A stretch of DNA of 33,309 nt. Origin: an uncultured Bacteroidales bacterium. Its GTDB lineage: Bacteria > Bacteroidota > Bacteroidia > Bacteroidales > Bacteroidaceae. Numbering within the stretch: the stretch's first letter is position 1; the number at the start of each line of letters is the position of its first letter. The position numbers were made by a program, and so were the translations under genes. The stretch is from the NCBI GenBank assembly GCA_902802265.1, contig CADCLN010000044.1, positions 1 through 33,309 of the forward strand, in the 5' to 3' direction. A model generated the notes under the pieces. It did no database searches. It was not told where the DNA came from and worked only from the letters and a program-made list of their open reading frames with translations. This document shows positions 6,920-16,269 of this stretch, one piece after another.

Positions 6920-9649
6920 TCAGCCACGCAACTTGGCAATGCTTTCGGTCAGGGCTGCAATCTTTGTTTCGGCATCGGACTGCTTCTTGCGCTCCAGTTC
7001 CACAACTTGGGCAGGCGCGTTCTGTACGAAACGCTCGTTGCTGAGCTTCTTCTGCACACTGATAAGGAAACCTTGCAGATGCTTCAGCTCTGCTTCCATC
7101 TTCTGGATTTCGGCTTCGGTATCAATCAGACTGCCCAGCTGCACAGCATATTCGGTCGTGCCGATGAGGAAACTGCTGGTGCCGTCGCTCTTGGTCTGAA
7201 CAGACTCTATGCTGGAGAGTCCAGCCATCTTCTGGATGATGGGCTGAAGTGCTAACGACTCCTGAGGCTGGACAACTTCCAGTGTGAGCGGTTCGCGCGG
7301 ACTGATGTTCTTGGTCTGGCGAACAGCGCGTACTCCGCTAATGATTTGCTTGGCAATATCGTACTGAGCGATGAGGGCGGCGTCTGCTGCTGTCGGTGCG
7401 TCGAGATGGAGCGGACTGACCATGATGCTCTCGCCGTCCTTGCGTTCTGCGATGTGCTGGTAGAGTTCTTCTGTGATGAAGGGCATGAAGGGATGGATAA
7501 TCTTCATCAGCTGTTCGAAGAACTGAAGCGTAGCAGCCAGCGTGTCCTTGTCGATGGGTGCCTGATAGGCGGGCTTAATCATTTCGAGGTACCAGCCAGA
7601 GAATTCGTCAGTAAAGAGTTTGAACACGGCCATCAGGGCTTCGTTGAGACGATACTTAGAGTAAAGATCGTTGATTTCCAAAAGAGCAGTCTTAATCACA
7701 GCTTCCATCCAGGCGACGGTCTTCTTATTTTCGTCGGGCTGCGCCAATTTCTCATCGACCTGCCAGCCTTTGACCAGACGGAAAGCGTTCCATATCTTGT
7801 TGCAGAAGGCTGCTCCCTGCTGACAGAGTTGTTCGTCGAAGAGGATGTCGTTTCCAGCAGGTGCGGAGAGAAGCATTCCCATGCGCACTCCGTCGGCTCC
7901 GTATTTCTCGATAAGCCCGATGGGATCGGGTGAGTTGCCAAGCGACTTCGACATCTTGCGACCCAGGTTGTCACGCACAACTCCTGTGAAATAGACGTTG
8001 CGGAAGGGCACGTCTTTCTGGTATTCTTCGCCTGCCATAATCATGCGGGCTACCCAGAAGAAAATGATGTCGGGGGCTGTCACGAGGTCGCACGTGGGAT
8101 AATAGTAGTTGATTTCCTCGTTGCCTGGATGGTTGATTCCGTCGAACAGCGAGATGGGCCAGAGCCATGAGGAGAACCAGGTGTCGAGTGCATCTTCGTC
8201 GTGACGAAGTTGGTCAATGGTAATATTCTCGTAACCTTTGATTTGGCGTGCCTTTTCCAGAGCTGCTTCGGGTGTGAGTGCAACCACATATTTTTCTTCT
8301 TCATCCTCGGCTGTAGGGAGGAAATAGGCTGGGATGCGGTGTCCCCACCACAGTTGGCGGCTGATGCACCAGTCCTGAATGTTCTCCATCCAGTTGCGAT
8401 AAGTATTGACGTATTTGTTCGGATAAAACTTGATTTTCCCTTCAAGCACTGGCGGGAGAGCGATGTCGGCAAAGTGTTTCATCGAGAGGAACCACTGCTT
8501 GCAGAGGCGTGGCTCCACGGCGGTGTCCTGATTACGCTCGCTGTAGCCCACTTTGTTGTCATAGTCTTCTACTTTCTCGAGAAGTCCGGCTTCCTTGAGG
8601 TCAATGACAATCTGCTTGCGCACGTCCATGCGGTCCATGCCAACATAGAGGCCAGCTGCTTCGCTGAGGGTGCCGTCGGGGTTGAAGATGTCGATGGTCT
8701 CCAAGTTGTGGGTCTTTCCGAGGGCGTAGTCGTTTACGTCGTGGGCAGGGGTAACTTTCAAACATCCTGTACCGAACTCAATATCGACATAGCGGTCTTC
8801 GATAACGGGAATAACGCGGCCGACCAGGGGCACGATGACTTTGTGTCCGCGCAGCCACTGGTTCTTTGGGTCTTTGGGGTTGATACACATAGCGGTGTCA
8901 CCCATGATGGTTTCGGGACGTGTAGTGGCCACAACTGCATAGTAGCCTTTTGAATCCTTGTGGATGACGTTGCCTTCCTTTTCCAATGAATCGATAGAGA
9001 CTTTGTTACCGATGGAAGTGAGGTTCTCGGGGTCGGCTACGTAGTATTTCAGGTGGAAGAGGTGGCTCTTCTCGTCACGATAAATGACTTCTTCGGTAGA
9101 AAGCACGGTCTGTGCCTTGGGGTCCCAATTGACCATGCGGAGACCTCGGTAGATGAGTCCCTTTTCGTAGAGGTCAACAAAGACTTTGAGCACGCTTTCG
9201 CTGCGCTTTTCGTCCATGGTGAAGGCTGTGCGGTCCCAGTCACAACTGGCTCCGAGCCGACGGAGCTGCTTGAGGATGATGCCGCCGTGTTCTTCGGTCC
9301 ATGCCCAGGCGTGCTTCAGAAATTCTTCACGGGTGAGGTCGCGCTTCTTGATGCCTTGTTCTGCCAGTCGGTTGACGACTTTGGCTTCGGTGGCAATGGA
9401 GGCATGGTCTGTGCCTGGCACCCAAAGGGCGTTCTTGCCGTCGATGCGTGCCTTGCGGATGAGGATGTCCTGAATGGTGTTGTTGAGCATGTGGCCCATG
9501 TGCAACACGCCCGTCACGTTGGGTGGCGGGATTACTATTGTGTATGGTTCACGGCCGTCGGGTTTACTGGCGAAGAGTTTATGGTCCAGCCAATACTGGT
9601 ACCATTTCCCTTCCACATCTTGTGGATTGTATTTACTTTGCAGTTCCAT
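6920..9649 (-). CDS. valS: Valine--tRNA ligase
   Basis: A 909-residue class I aminoacyl-tRNA synthetase that joins valine to tRNA-Val in the cytoplasm. The HIGH-type motif HMGH is at about residues 50-54 inside [17 protein letters not shown], a ValRS hallmark, and KMSKS is at about residues 562-567 ([14 protein letters not shown]). The inserted editing domain contains [12 protein letters not shown] and the [13 protein letters not shown] region typical of valine enzymes. The last 65 residues are a charged coiled coil, the tRNA-binding arm of ValRS. The length is slightly above the usual 870-890 for the phylum. It is transcribed alone, divergently from the HD-domain gene, from a -7 box at 9696-9703. 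Confidence 0.97.
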   Translation of the reverse strand: MELQSKYNPQDVEGKWYQYWLDHKLFASKPDGREPYTIVIPPPNVTGVLHMGHMLNNTIQDILIRKARIDGKNALWVPGTDHASIATEAKVVNRLAEQGIKKRDLTREEFLKHAWAWTEEHGGIILKQLRRLGASCDWDRTAFTMDEKRSESVLKVFVDLYEKGLIYRGLRMVNWDPKAQTVLSTEEVIYRDEKSHLFHLKYYVADPENLTSIGNKVSIDSLEKEGNVIHKDSKGYYAVVATTRPETIMGDTAMCINPKDPKNQWLRGHKVIVPLVGRVIPVIEDRYVDIEFGTGCLKVTPAHDVNDYALGKTHNLETIDIFNPDGTLSEAAGLYVGMDRMDVRKQIVIDLKEAGLLEKVEDYDNKVGYSERNQDTAVEPRLCKQWFLSMKHFADIALPPVLEGKIKFYPNKYVNTYRNWMENIQDWCISRQLWWGHRIPAYFLPTAEDEEEKYVVALTPEAALEKARQIKGYENITIDQLRHDEDALDTWFSSWLWPISLFDGINHPGNEEINYYYPTCDLVTAPDIIFFWVARMIMAGEEYQKDVPFRNVYFTGVVRDNLGRKMSKSLGNSPDPIGLIEKYGADGVRMGMLLSAPAGNDILFDEQLCQQGAAFCNKIWNAFRLVKGWQVDEKLAQPDENKKTVAWMEAVIKTALLEINDLYSKYRLNEALMAVFKLFTDEFSGWYLEMIKPAYQAPIDKDTLAATLQFFEQLMKIIHPFMPFITEELYQHIAERKDGESIMVSPLHLDAPTAADAALIAQYDIAKQIISGVRAVRQTKNISPREPLTLEVVQPQESLALQPIIQKMAGLSSIESVQTKSDGTSSFLIGTTEYAVQLGSLIDTEAEIQKMEAELKHLQGFLISVQKKLSNERFVQNAPAQVVELERKKQSDAETKIAALTESIAKLRG

Positions 9650-9695
9650 TATCGGAAATTTTTAAAACTTTAGACTTTATTTCACAAATTGGCTG

Positions 9696-9703
9696 CAAAG
9701 GTA
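9696..9703 (-). promoter_or_regulatory. -7 box of valS
   Basis: On the minus strand this reads TACCTTTG and is followed by CAGCC, a common start context in this window (also at thrS and rpsP). It is 46 bp upstream of the valS start. Confidence 0.65.
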
Positions 9704-9712
9704 AGAAAATTA

Positions 9713-9785
9713 AATGAAGAATGAAGAATGAAGAATGAAGAATCTTTAAAAAAATGAAGAATGAAGAATGAAGAATGAAGAATCT
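9713..9785. repeat. Two blocks of ATGAAGA heptamer repeats
   Basis: Two nearly identical blocks (about 9713-9745 and 9752-9785), each made of four heptamers of ATGAAGA type and closed by ATCTT, with an A-rich spacer between. They occupy the space between the divergent promoters of valS and the HD-domain gene. The same heptamer is found in the opposite orientation at 23318-23345 and 27624-27640. Confidence 0.85.
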
Positions 9786-9798
9786 TAGGAAAAAAACG

Positions 9799-9806
9799 TA
9801 TCTTTG
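9799..9806 (+). promoter_or_regulatory. -7 box of the HD-domain gene
   Basis: TATCTTTG, followed by CGGC, 20 bp before the start codon. The leader is therefore very short. Confidence 0.6.
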
Positions 9807-9825
9807 CGGCAAAAAATGAAAAATT

Positions 9826-10365
9826 ATGATGAATTATCAGGCAATTATTGAGAAGTATTATCCGGAGGAGAATGAGTTGAAGCACATCTTAATGGTGCAT
9901 TCAAGGAAGGTGGCGGACAAGGCGTTGCAGATTGTAGATAGGCATCCCGAACTGGGGGCTGACCGAGAGTTTGTGGAGGAGGCTGCGATGCTGCATGACA
10001 TTGGTATATTTTTGACGGATGCGCCTGGCATCTACTGCTTTGGCAGTCAACCGTATATCTGCCATGGTGTGTTGGGGGCAGACTTGATGCGGAAGGAGGG
10101 ATTTCCACGGCACGCGCTGGTCTGTGAACGGCACACAGGGGCTGGCATTTCTTTGCAGGACATCGAGAGGCAACAGTTGCCTATTCCGCACCGCGAAATG
10201 CTGCCTGTGAGCATCGAGGAGCAAATCGTTTGCTATGCTGACAAGTTTTTCTCGAAAACGAAGTTGGAAAGGGAGAAATCTGTGGAAGAGGCGACACGAA
10301 GTTTGCTGAAGTTTAGTGACGAAGGAGTGGAGCGTTTCAAACGGTGGATTGGGCTGTTTGAGTGA
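9826..10365 (+). CDS. HD-domain phosphohydrolase
   Basis: A 179-residue soluble protein of the HD superfamily, which hydrolyses phosphate esters using a metal bound by His and Asp. The first His is at residue 25 (ILMVHSRKVA), the HD pair at 57-58 (AAMLHDIGIF), further candidate ligands are His80 (ICHGVLGAD) and His103 (ERHTGAG), and the later Asp in CYADKFFSK. This set resembles the YfbR/HDIG type of small HD proteins; the substrate is not evident. Two ATG codons (9826 and 9829) could serve as start, a difference of one residue. It is a single-gene unit between valS and lptD. Confidence 0.88.
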   Translation: MMNYQAIIEKYYPEENELKHILMVHSRKVADKALQIVDRHPELGADREFVEEAAMLHDIGIFLTDAPGIYCFGSQPYICHGVLGADLMRKEGFPRHALVCERHTGAGISLQDIERQQLPIPHREMLPVSIEEQIVCYADKFFSKTKLEREKSVEEATRSLLKFSDEGVERFKRWIGLFE

Positions 10366-10425
10366 AATAATATGGTTTTTTAGTTAAAAAACATCATTAG
10401 ACAAGGTTTTTTGCAGGATTATGCG

Positions 10426-10433
10426 TAATTTTG
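10426..10433 (+). promoter_or_regulatory. -7 box of the lptD operon
   Basis: TAATTTTG followed by CAGCG. The transcript would begin near 10440, only about 22 nt before the TTG start codon. This box would be the promoter for lptD-ruvX-def-TPR. Confidence 0.6.
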
Positions 10434-10461
10434 CAGCGTTTTTCGGACTAATCAAGACGTT

Positions 10462-13400
10462 TTGAGACTTAAACAATATATACTGACATACGGACTGCTG
10501 CTGATGGCAACGCTTGCTGTATTTGGTTCTGAAAGAATAACGATGAACCAATTACGGCTTTTCTTTTTGCCTCAACAGGACACGAAAGACAGTGTGTATG
10601 CAGAAGTGAAGAAGCGGGCTGCGGCGATTGACACAGCGCAGGTGCAGCAAGCTGCCATTCACACAGATAGCCTATTGACGGAGTTGAGGGCGGACTCGGT
10701 AGCGAAACTGACGCAGCAGTTGCTGGATTCGTTGGGATTGTCGGCTGACTCGCTGATGCAGCAGGGCGACTCAACGGCTTTTTCGCATCTGGATTCGCTG
10801 AAAAACTTGTACGGCAAGCAAACGGGTAATAGCAAGGTTGTGCAATGGAACGACTCGGTGGCTGCTGCGGAGGATTCTATCAGGGCAAGCAAAAAGGAGA
10901 GTCCTCTGGAAGCTCCGGTGGAATATACAGCTGAGGATTCGGTGGTTTTCATCATGGGCAAGAAGAATGCTTACCTCTATGGCGACGCGAAGGTGAATTA
11001 TACAAACATTGAACTGAAGTCGGAACAGATTCAGATGAATATGGACAGCAGCATTGTTCATGCCGTGGGTGTGAGAGATACGCTGGGAAAACTTTCGGGT
11101 ACGCCTATATTTAAGGAAGGTGACGATACGTATGAGTCGGAAACGATGTCTTACAATTTCAAGACACGAAAGGGATACATCACGAATGTCTATACGCAAC
11201 AGGAGGAAGGTTTCCTGACCAGTGAGGAGTCGAAGAAGGGACCTGATGACGATTTGTATTTAAGGCGTGGCCGTTATACGACTTGCGATGAGGAGCATCC
11301 GCACTTCTACATTGCCTTGAGCCGTGCAAAGGTGCACACGGGAAAGAGTGTGTTCTCAGGACCGGCATGGCTGGTGATTGAGGATGTCCCCCTGCCCTTG
11401 GCCATTCCGTTTGCTTATTTTCCGTTCAGCAGCAAGTATTCTTCTGGTCTGATTATGCCGAGCTATGGCGACGAATCGACCCGTGGTTTTTATCTGAGGG
11501 ATGGTGGCTATTATTTTGCCATCAATGACTATGTGGATTTGAGGCTGACGGGTGAAATCTATACGAAGGGTTCGTGGGGTCTGAGTGCGCAGACAACATA
11601 CAAGAAACGTTACAAATATTCGGGTAATTTCTATTTCAATTATCAGGTGACGAAGGAGGGTGACAAGAATATGCCTGACTATAGTGTGGCAAAGAACTTC
11701 AAGCTGCAATGGAGTCACCGACAAGACCCGAAGTCGAGCCCGAACAGTTCGTTCTCGGCCAGCGTGAATTTTGCCACACAGAGTTATGAGAAAAATAACT
11801 TGACGTCGCTCTACAATCCCACATCGTATTCACAGAGCACACGTACTTCGTCCATCAGTTATTCGCGTTCATTCCCGAAGTCAGGCGTTTCCATTTCTTC
11901 GTCGTTCAACATTTCGCAGAATATGCGCGACTCCACTATTTCGCTGACGCTGCCCAGCCTCACGGTTTCGGTGAACCGCTTCTATCCGTTCAAGCGAAAG
12001 AAAGCGGCGGGCAAGGAACGTTGGTATGAGAAGATTGCCATGCAATATACGGGTTCGCTTTCGAACAGTATTACGACGAAGGAGAATAAACTGCTGAAGT
12101 CGAATCTGATTAAAGATTGGCGAAATGGTATCAAGCACAGCATTCCCATCAGTGCGTCGTTCACCATTATGAAGTACATCAATGTGACACCATCGTTCAA
12201 CTACACGGAACGTTGGTATTCGTACAAGGTGAATCAAGATTGGGATATGCAGAAGCAGGCTGTGGTGCGCGATACGGTATTTGGCTTCAACCGTGTGTTT
12301 GACTTTAGCACGAGCCTTTCGTTCAACACGAAGCTGTATGGTATGTACAAGCCTAACCGAAAGATTTTTGGTGACAAAATCCAGATGGTTCGCCATGTGT
12401 TTACGCCTTCGGTCAGCCTCAGTTACACACCAGACTTCGGCACAAACAACTGGGGATATTACAAAACTTACACGAAGACGGACTTGCAGGGGAATGTGAC
12501 GCTGGTGGAGTATTCGCCCTATACGGGTAGTCTCTATGGCGTGCCTGGCAGGGGCATGACGGGTGCTGTGAACATGGATATCTCGAACAACATCGAAATG
12601 AAGATTAAGTCGGACAAGGATTCGACGGGTGTGAGGAAAATCAGCATCATCGACGAACTGGGTGCCAGCATTTCGTATAACTTTGCGGCGAAGACGCAGC
12701 CGTGGAGCAATCTGAGCACTCGACTGCGACTGAAATGGGGAAAAGCCACATTCAACCTGAATGCGGTGTTCAACACGTATGCGTATGAGTTTGACAAGAA
12801 TGGCAATGTCATAGTGGGTAACACGACGGAGTGGTCGCATGGACGTTTCGGACGTTTCCAGGGAATGAGCAAAAACTTGTCTTACACATTCAACAATCAG
12901 AGTTTCAAAAAGATTAAGAAGGGTATTCTGAAACTGTTAGGACGTGACAAGGACGAAGATGAAGAAACTGAAGGCAAGGAAAAGAACCTGAACGAGGACG
13001 ACGAAAGTTTAGCTGAGAACGGCAGCAAGCGGAAAGGCAGAGGAGACGAAGAAGGTGGGGCAGAGGACTCGGGCAACGGACTGGATAAGGATGGATACAT
13101 GAAGTTTAACATTCCGTGGTCGTTCTCCATTTCGTATGGCATCACGATGTCGGAAGACCGGTCGGCTGACATCAACATCAAGTCGATGCGCTATCCGTAT
13201 AAGTTTACTCACAACTTGAATTTCTCGGGAACTCTGAAGCTGTCGAGCAACTGGAACATCAGCGCATCGTCGGGTTGGGATTTCACTTACCATAAACTCT
13301 CCATGACAACCGTAAACATCAGCCGCGATATGCACTGTTTCAATATGACGTGCGGACTGGTGTTCGGTACTTACACGTCGTATAACATCACGCTGAGGGC

Positions 13401-13476
13401 AAACGCCAGCACGCTGACAGATGCCTTGAAATATGACAAGAAGAGTTCGTATTCAAGTTCTGTGAAGTGGTACTAA
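10462..13476 (+). CDS. lptD: LptD-like outer-membrane LPS-assembly protein
   Basis: A 1004-residue protein starting with TTG. That start is preferred because MRLKQYILTYGLLLMATLAVFGSE is a good signal peptide and the promoter lies just upstream; the next ATG would remove most of it. Residues about 155-260 are an OstA/LptA-like periplasmic part (GDAKVNYTNIELKSEQIQMN, DTYESETMSYNFKTRKGYI). The rest is a large beta-barrel, with YLRRGRYTTCDEEHPHFYI and FPFSSKYSSGLIMPSYGDES typical of Bacteroidetes LptD. A strongly charged, low-complexity insertion (about residues 830-875, Glu/Asp/Lys-rich) interrupts the barrel. LptD with LptE inserts lipopolysaccharide into the outer leaflet. It is followed after 27 bp by ruvX. 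Confidence 0.85.
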   Translation: MRLKQYILTYGLLLMATLAVFGSERITMNQLRLFFLPQQDTKDSVYAEVKKRAAAIDTAQVQQAAIHTDSLLTELRADSVAKLTQQLLDSLGLSADSLMQQGDSTAFSHLDSLKNLYGKQTGNSKVVQWNDSVAAAEDSIRASKKESPLEAPVEYTAEDSVVFIMGKKNAYLYGDAKVNYTNIELKSEQIQMNMDSSIVHAVGVRDTLGKLSGTPIFKEGDDTYESETMSYNFKTRKGYITNVYTQQEEGFLTSEESKKGPDDDLYLRRGRYTTCDEEHPHFYIALSRAKVHTGKSVFSGPAWLVIEDVPLPLAIPFAYFPFSSKYSSGLIMPSYGDESTRGFYLRDGGYYFAINDYVDLRLTGEIYTKGSWGLSAQTTYKKRYKYSGNFYFNYQVTKEGDKNMPDYSVAKNFKLQWSHRQDPKSSPNSSFSASVNFATQSYEKNNLTSLYNPTSYSQSTRTSSISYSRSFPKSGVSISSSFNISQNMRDSTISLTLPSLTVSVNRFYPFKRKKAAGKERWYEKIAMQYTGSLSNSITTKENKLLKSNLIKDWRNGIKHSIPISASFTIMKYINVTPSFNYTERWYSYKVNQDWDMQKQAVVRDTVFGFNRVFDFSTSLSFNTKLYGMYKPNRKIFGDKIQMVRHVFTPSVSLSYTPDFGTNNWGYYKTYTKTDLQGNVTLVEYSPYTGSLYGVPGRGMTGAVNMDISNNIEMKIKSDKDSTGVRKISIIDELGASISYNFAAKTQPWSNLSTRLRLKWGKATFNLNAVFNTYAYEFDKNGNVIVGNTTEWSHGRFGRFQGMSKNLSYTFNNQSFKKIKKGILKLLGRDKDEDEETEGKEKNLNEDDESLAENGSKRKGRGDEEGGAEDSGNGLDKDGYMKFNIPWSFSISYGITMSEDRSADINIKSMRYPYKFTHNLNFSGTLKLSSNWNISASSGWDFTYHKLSMTTVNISRDMHCFNMTCGLVFGTYTSYNITLRANASTLTDALKYDKKSSYSSSVKWY

Positions 13477-13503
13477 AACGTGGAACGCTAAATTATAAAA
13501 CCA

Positions 13504-13926
13504 ATGGCACGAATACTTTCCATAGACTACGGACAAAAGCGGACCGGACTGGCTGTGACAGATGCGTTGCAGCTGATAGCAAATGGTCTGGACGTGGTGG
13601 AAACAAAAAATCTGGAGGCTTACCTTGCAGACTATTTGAAACGTGAAGAGGTGGAAACCATCGTGGTGGGCTATCCTCGGCAGACCAACGGCGAGGATTC
13701 TGAAAACATGAAACGAATTACGCCGTTTGTGAATCGGCTGAAGAAGCTTTATCCAAACATTGCCATCGAAATGTATGACGAAAGGTTCACGTCGGTGTTG
13801 GCTCACCAAACGATGCTGGATTCGGGCATCGGGAAAAAAGCTCGACAAAACAAGGGATTGGTGGACAGAATTTCTGCTACCATCATCTTGCAAGATTATA
13901 TGGAAAGCCTCCGCTTCAAGATATAA
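13504..13926 (+). CDS. ruvX: RuvX/YqgF-family putative nuclease
   Basis: A 140-residue RNase H-fold protein of normal family length. The expected acidic motifs are present: Asp in SIDYGQKRTGLAVTD near the start, Glu in MYDERFTSVLA, and Asp in GLVDRISATIILQDY. In other bacteria the family is linked to Holliday-junction resolution and to 16S rRNA 5'-end maturation. It is the second gene of the lptD-ruvX-def-TPR run, 27 bp after lptD and 28 bp before def. Confidence 0.92.
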   Translation: MARILSIDYGQKRTGLAVTDALQLIANGLDVVETKNLEAYLADYLKREEVETIVVGYPRQTNGEDSENMKRITPFVNRLKKLYPNIAIEMYDERFTSVLAHQTMLDSGIGKKARQNKGLVDRISATIILQDYMESLRFKI

Positions 13927-13954
13927 ATTGTAAATCGTAAATTAACAAATAACT

Positions 13955-14509
13955 ATGATATTACCTATGTACATATTCGGCCAGCCTGTGCTGCGCAAGG
14001 TGGCTGAAGACATTGAAGAAGATTATCCTAATCTGAAGGAACTCATTGAAAACATGTTTGAAACGCTGCGTCACTCTGAGGGCGTGGGTTTGGCTGCACC
14101 TCAGGTGGGACTTGCCAAGCGCCTGTTCATCGTGGATTTGGACTGTCTGAGTGAGGATCATCCGGAATTCAAGGGATATCTGAAGACTTTCATCAACCCC
14201 GAGATTGTGGAGTTTGGCAAGGAAATGGGCACTTACGAGGAAGGATGTCTTTCTCTGCCTGGCATTCACGAAAATGTGAAGCGTCCCACAAAGGTGCTCG
14301 TAAACTATCTGGACGAGAATTTTGAGGAGCACGAGGAGTGGTTCGACGGGTTCCCAGCTCGTGTCATTCAGCATGAGTATGACCATTTGGATGGCAAGAT
14401 GTTTATTGACCACCTGAGTGCGCTGCGCAAACAAATGCTCAAGTCGAAGCTTTCGGCTATGGCGAAAGGAAAGTTTGAAGCTGCCTACAAATGTAAAGCA
14501 AACCGATGA
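13955..14509 (+). CDS. def: Peptide deformylase
   Basis: A 184-residue metalloenzyme that removes the formyl group from the N-terminal Met of new proteins. All three family motifs are present: GVGLAAPQVG, EGCLSLPG (Cys metal ligand) and QHEYDHLDG (two His ligands and catalytic Glu). The stop codon overlaps the start of the TPR gene by four bases (ATGA), which indicates translational coupling. Confidence 0.97.
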   Translation: MILPMYIFGQPVLRKVAEDIEEDYPNLKELIENMFETLRHSEGVGLAAPQVGLAKRLFIVDLDCLSEDHPEFKGYLKTFINPEIVEFGKEMGTYEEGCLSLPGIHENVKRPTKVLVNYLDENFEEHEEWFDGFPARVIQHEYDHLDGKMFIDHLSALRKQMLKSKLSAMAKGKFEAAYKCKANR

Positions 14510-16155
14510 TAAAATACAGAGCACACAGAGAAGACAGAGGGCACAGAGAATTTCTGAGGCTCCGTCTGTCTTGTTTGCTCCGTCTCTGTGTACTCTGTTT
14601 CCTCTGTGTGCTCTGTGAGCCAGCAAGGGCACAGCTCAACACCCAGCGAATGATGGACATCGGTCGGAATGCCATTTATTTCGACGACTATGTGTTGTCT
14701 ATTCGCTACTTCAACATGGTCATCAACGCCAAGCCCTATCTGTATGAACCATACTTCTATCGCGGTTTGGCAAAGTTCTACCTGGATGATTATTCGGGGG
14801 CCGATTTGGACTGTACGCAGGCTATCCTCCGCAATCCGTACTTTCCCAACAGCTATCTGGTGAGGGGACTTTCGCGCATCAATTTGGGAAGAATTGACGA
14901 AGCTGTACTCGACTATACGAAAGCCGTTGAGATGGAACCGGAGAATCAGTCGGCATGGAATAATCTCACGCTATGCTACTTGCAGATCGACAGCTTGCAG
15001 CAAGCCGACTCCATCTCGGACATCATGATAAAGAAATGGCCTAAATTGGCTACCGGCTACGGCATCAAGTGTCAAATCAAGATGACAGAAAAAGACACGG
15101 TGGCAGCAGAAGCTTTCATCGACAAGGCGCTGGAGGTGGACAAATATAATGTGCCGTCGCTGACCATGAAGTCTCAGTTGCAGATGTCACACGAGGCTTA
15201 CGCCGATGCTGAACAGACGCTGAACGAAGCCCTGCGACTGCAACCAAAGCATCCAGGCAATTACATCAACCGTGCTTTGTGCCGATTTCACCAGGACAAT
15301 TACCGAGGTGCCATGCAGGATTACGACCAGGCACTCAGCATCGATTCCGCCAATTTCATCGGTCACTACAACCGTGGTCTGCTCCGTGCCAATGTGGGGG
15401 AAGACAACCTTGCCATCGAAGATTTCAATTTCATCATCCAGAAACATCCCGACGACATGATGGCTATCTTCAACCGTGCCACACTGCTGGAAAACACAGG
15501 AGATTATCATGGTGCCATTCGCGACTACACCACCGTCATCAACGAATATCCCAAGTTCCTCTACGGATATGAACGCCGTGCCGCTGTACGCCGAAAAGTG
15601 GGTGACGTCAGAGGGGCTGTCAGGGACGAAGAGCATATCTTAAAAGAGCAGATTGCTCACCGCTACGGCTACTCCACCCCAACTTCACGGCAAAAGAACA
15701 AGACACGCAAACAATCGGACAAGGACATCGACGAATATCAGAGCCTGGTAGTGGCCGACGACGAAGAAGCCCCCAAGCAATACACGAGCGAAATCCGTGG
15801 CAAGGTGCAGAACCGCGACGTGGAGACCACGCTCATCAAACCTTACGCGCGTACATATAAGATATATAATGAGGTGGAGCCAGACAGCGCACTCACCTAT
15901 TTCGATTTGGCTTACAACCAGGCACAGGATGGCAAAATGATGGAAGCCATCGAAAATCTGAACATAGCCATCCAAATCAATCCTTTGTTTGCCGAAGCAT
16001 ACTACAACCGTGGATTGCTGAAACTCCTTTCCGACCAACAGGAGACTGCCATCCTCGACCTCAGCAAAGCGGGCGAACTGGGCATCTACCAAGCCTACAA
16101 CATCATCAAGAAAAACCAGCGCAAACGCAAACCCACCGCCACGGATTCACAATAA
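14506..16155 (+). CDS. Secreted/periplasmic tetratricopeptide-repeat protein
   Basis: A 549-residue protein with an unusual export signal: a basic stretch (RAHREDRGHREFLRLR), then LSCLLRLCVLCFLCVLC, and a probable cleavage site at ARA-Q around residue 43. This N-terminal part is encoded by an inverted repeat (14517-14615). From about residue 48 there are many TPR units (for example YLYEPYFYRGLAKFYLDDYS, ESAWNNLTLCYLQ-type, HYNRGLLRANVGEDNLAIED), running to about residue 390. A charged linker follows, then two more TPRs (LTYFDLAYNQAQDGKMMEAI, FAEAYYNRGLLKLLSD). TPRs bind proteins; the partner is unknown. It is the last gene of the lptD operon. The 114 bp after it hold no gene. Confidence 0.88.
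   Translation: MIKYRAHREDRGHREFLRLRLSCLLRLCVLCFLCVLCEPARAQLNTQRMMDIGRNAIYFDDYVLSIRYFNMVINAKPYLYEPYFYRGLAKFYLDDYSGADLDCTQAILRNPYFPNSYLVRGLSRINLGRIDEAVLDYTKAVEMEPENQSAWNNLTLCYLQIDSLQQADSISDIMIKKWPKLATGYGIKCQIKMTEKDTVAAEAFIDKALEVDKYNVPSLTMKSQLQMSHEAYADAEQTLNEALRLQPKHPGNYINRALCRFHQDNYRGAMQDYDQALSIDSANFIGHYNRGLLRANVGEDNLAIEDFNFIIQKHPDDMMAIFNRATLLENTGDYHGAIRDYTTVINEYPKFLYGYERRAAVRRKVGDVRGAVRDEEHILKEQIAHRYGYSTPTSRQKNKTRKQSDKDIDEYQSLVVADDEEAPKQYTSEIRGKVQNRDVETTLIKPYARTYKIYNEVEPDSALTYFDLAYNQAQDGKMMEAIENLNIAIQINPLFAEAYYNRGLLKLLSDQQETAILDLSKAGELGIYQAYNIIKKNQRKRKPTATDSQ
14517..14615. repeat. CACAGAG/CTCTGTG inverted repeat inside the TPR gene start
   Basis: The left arm (14517-14549) is built of CAGAG and CACAGAG words and the right arm (14583-14615) of CTCTGTG words. 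The arms pair over about 31 positions with few mismatches and one single-base shift; the loop is about 33 nt. The repeat begins 8 bp after the def stop codon and codes for residues 4 to 37 of the TPR protein, including the hydrophobic core of its signal peptide. Confidence 0.8.
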
Positions 16156-16269
16156 CCCAGTGTTTGCCTTTTGCTGAACCCCTCGCCCGACAATCAAATG
16201 AACAGAAGTTAAACTAACTTTCGAAGTTACAATTCTCTTTATTATTAACCCTTTAAATTTCAAACTCAC

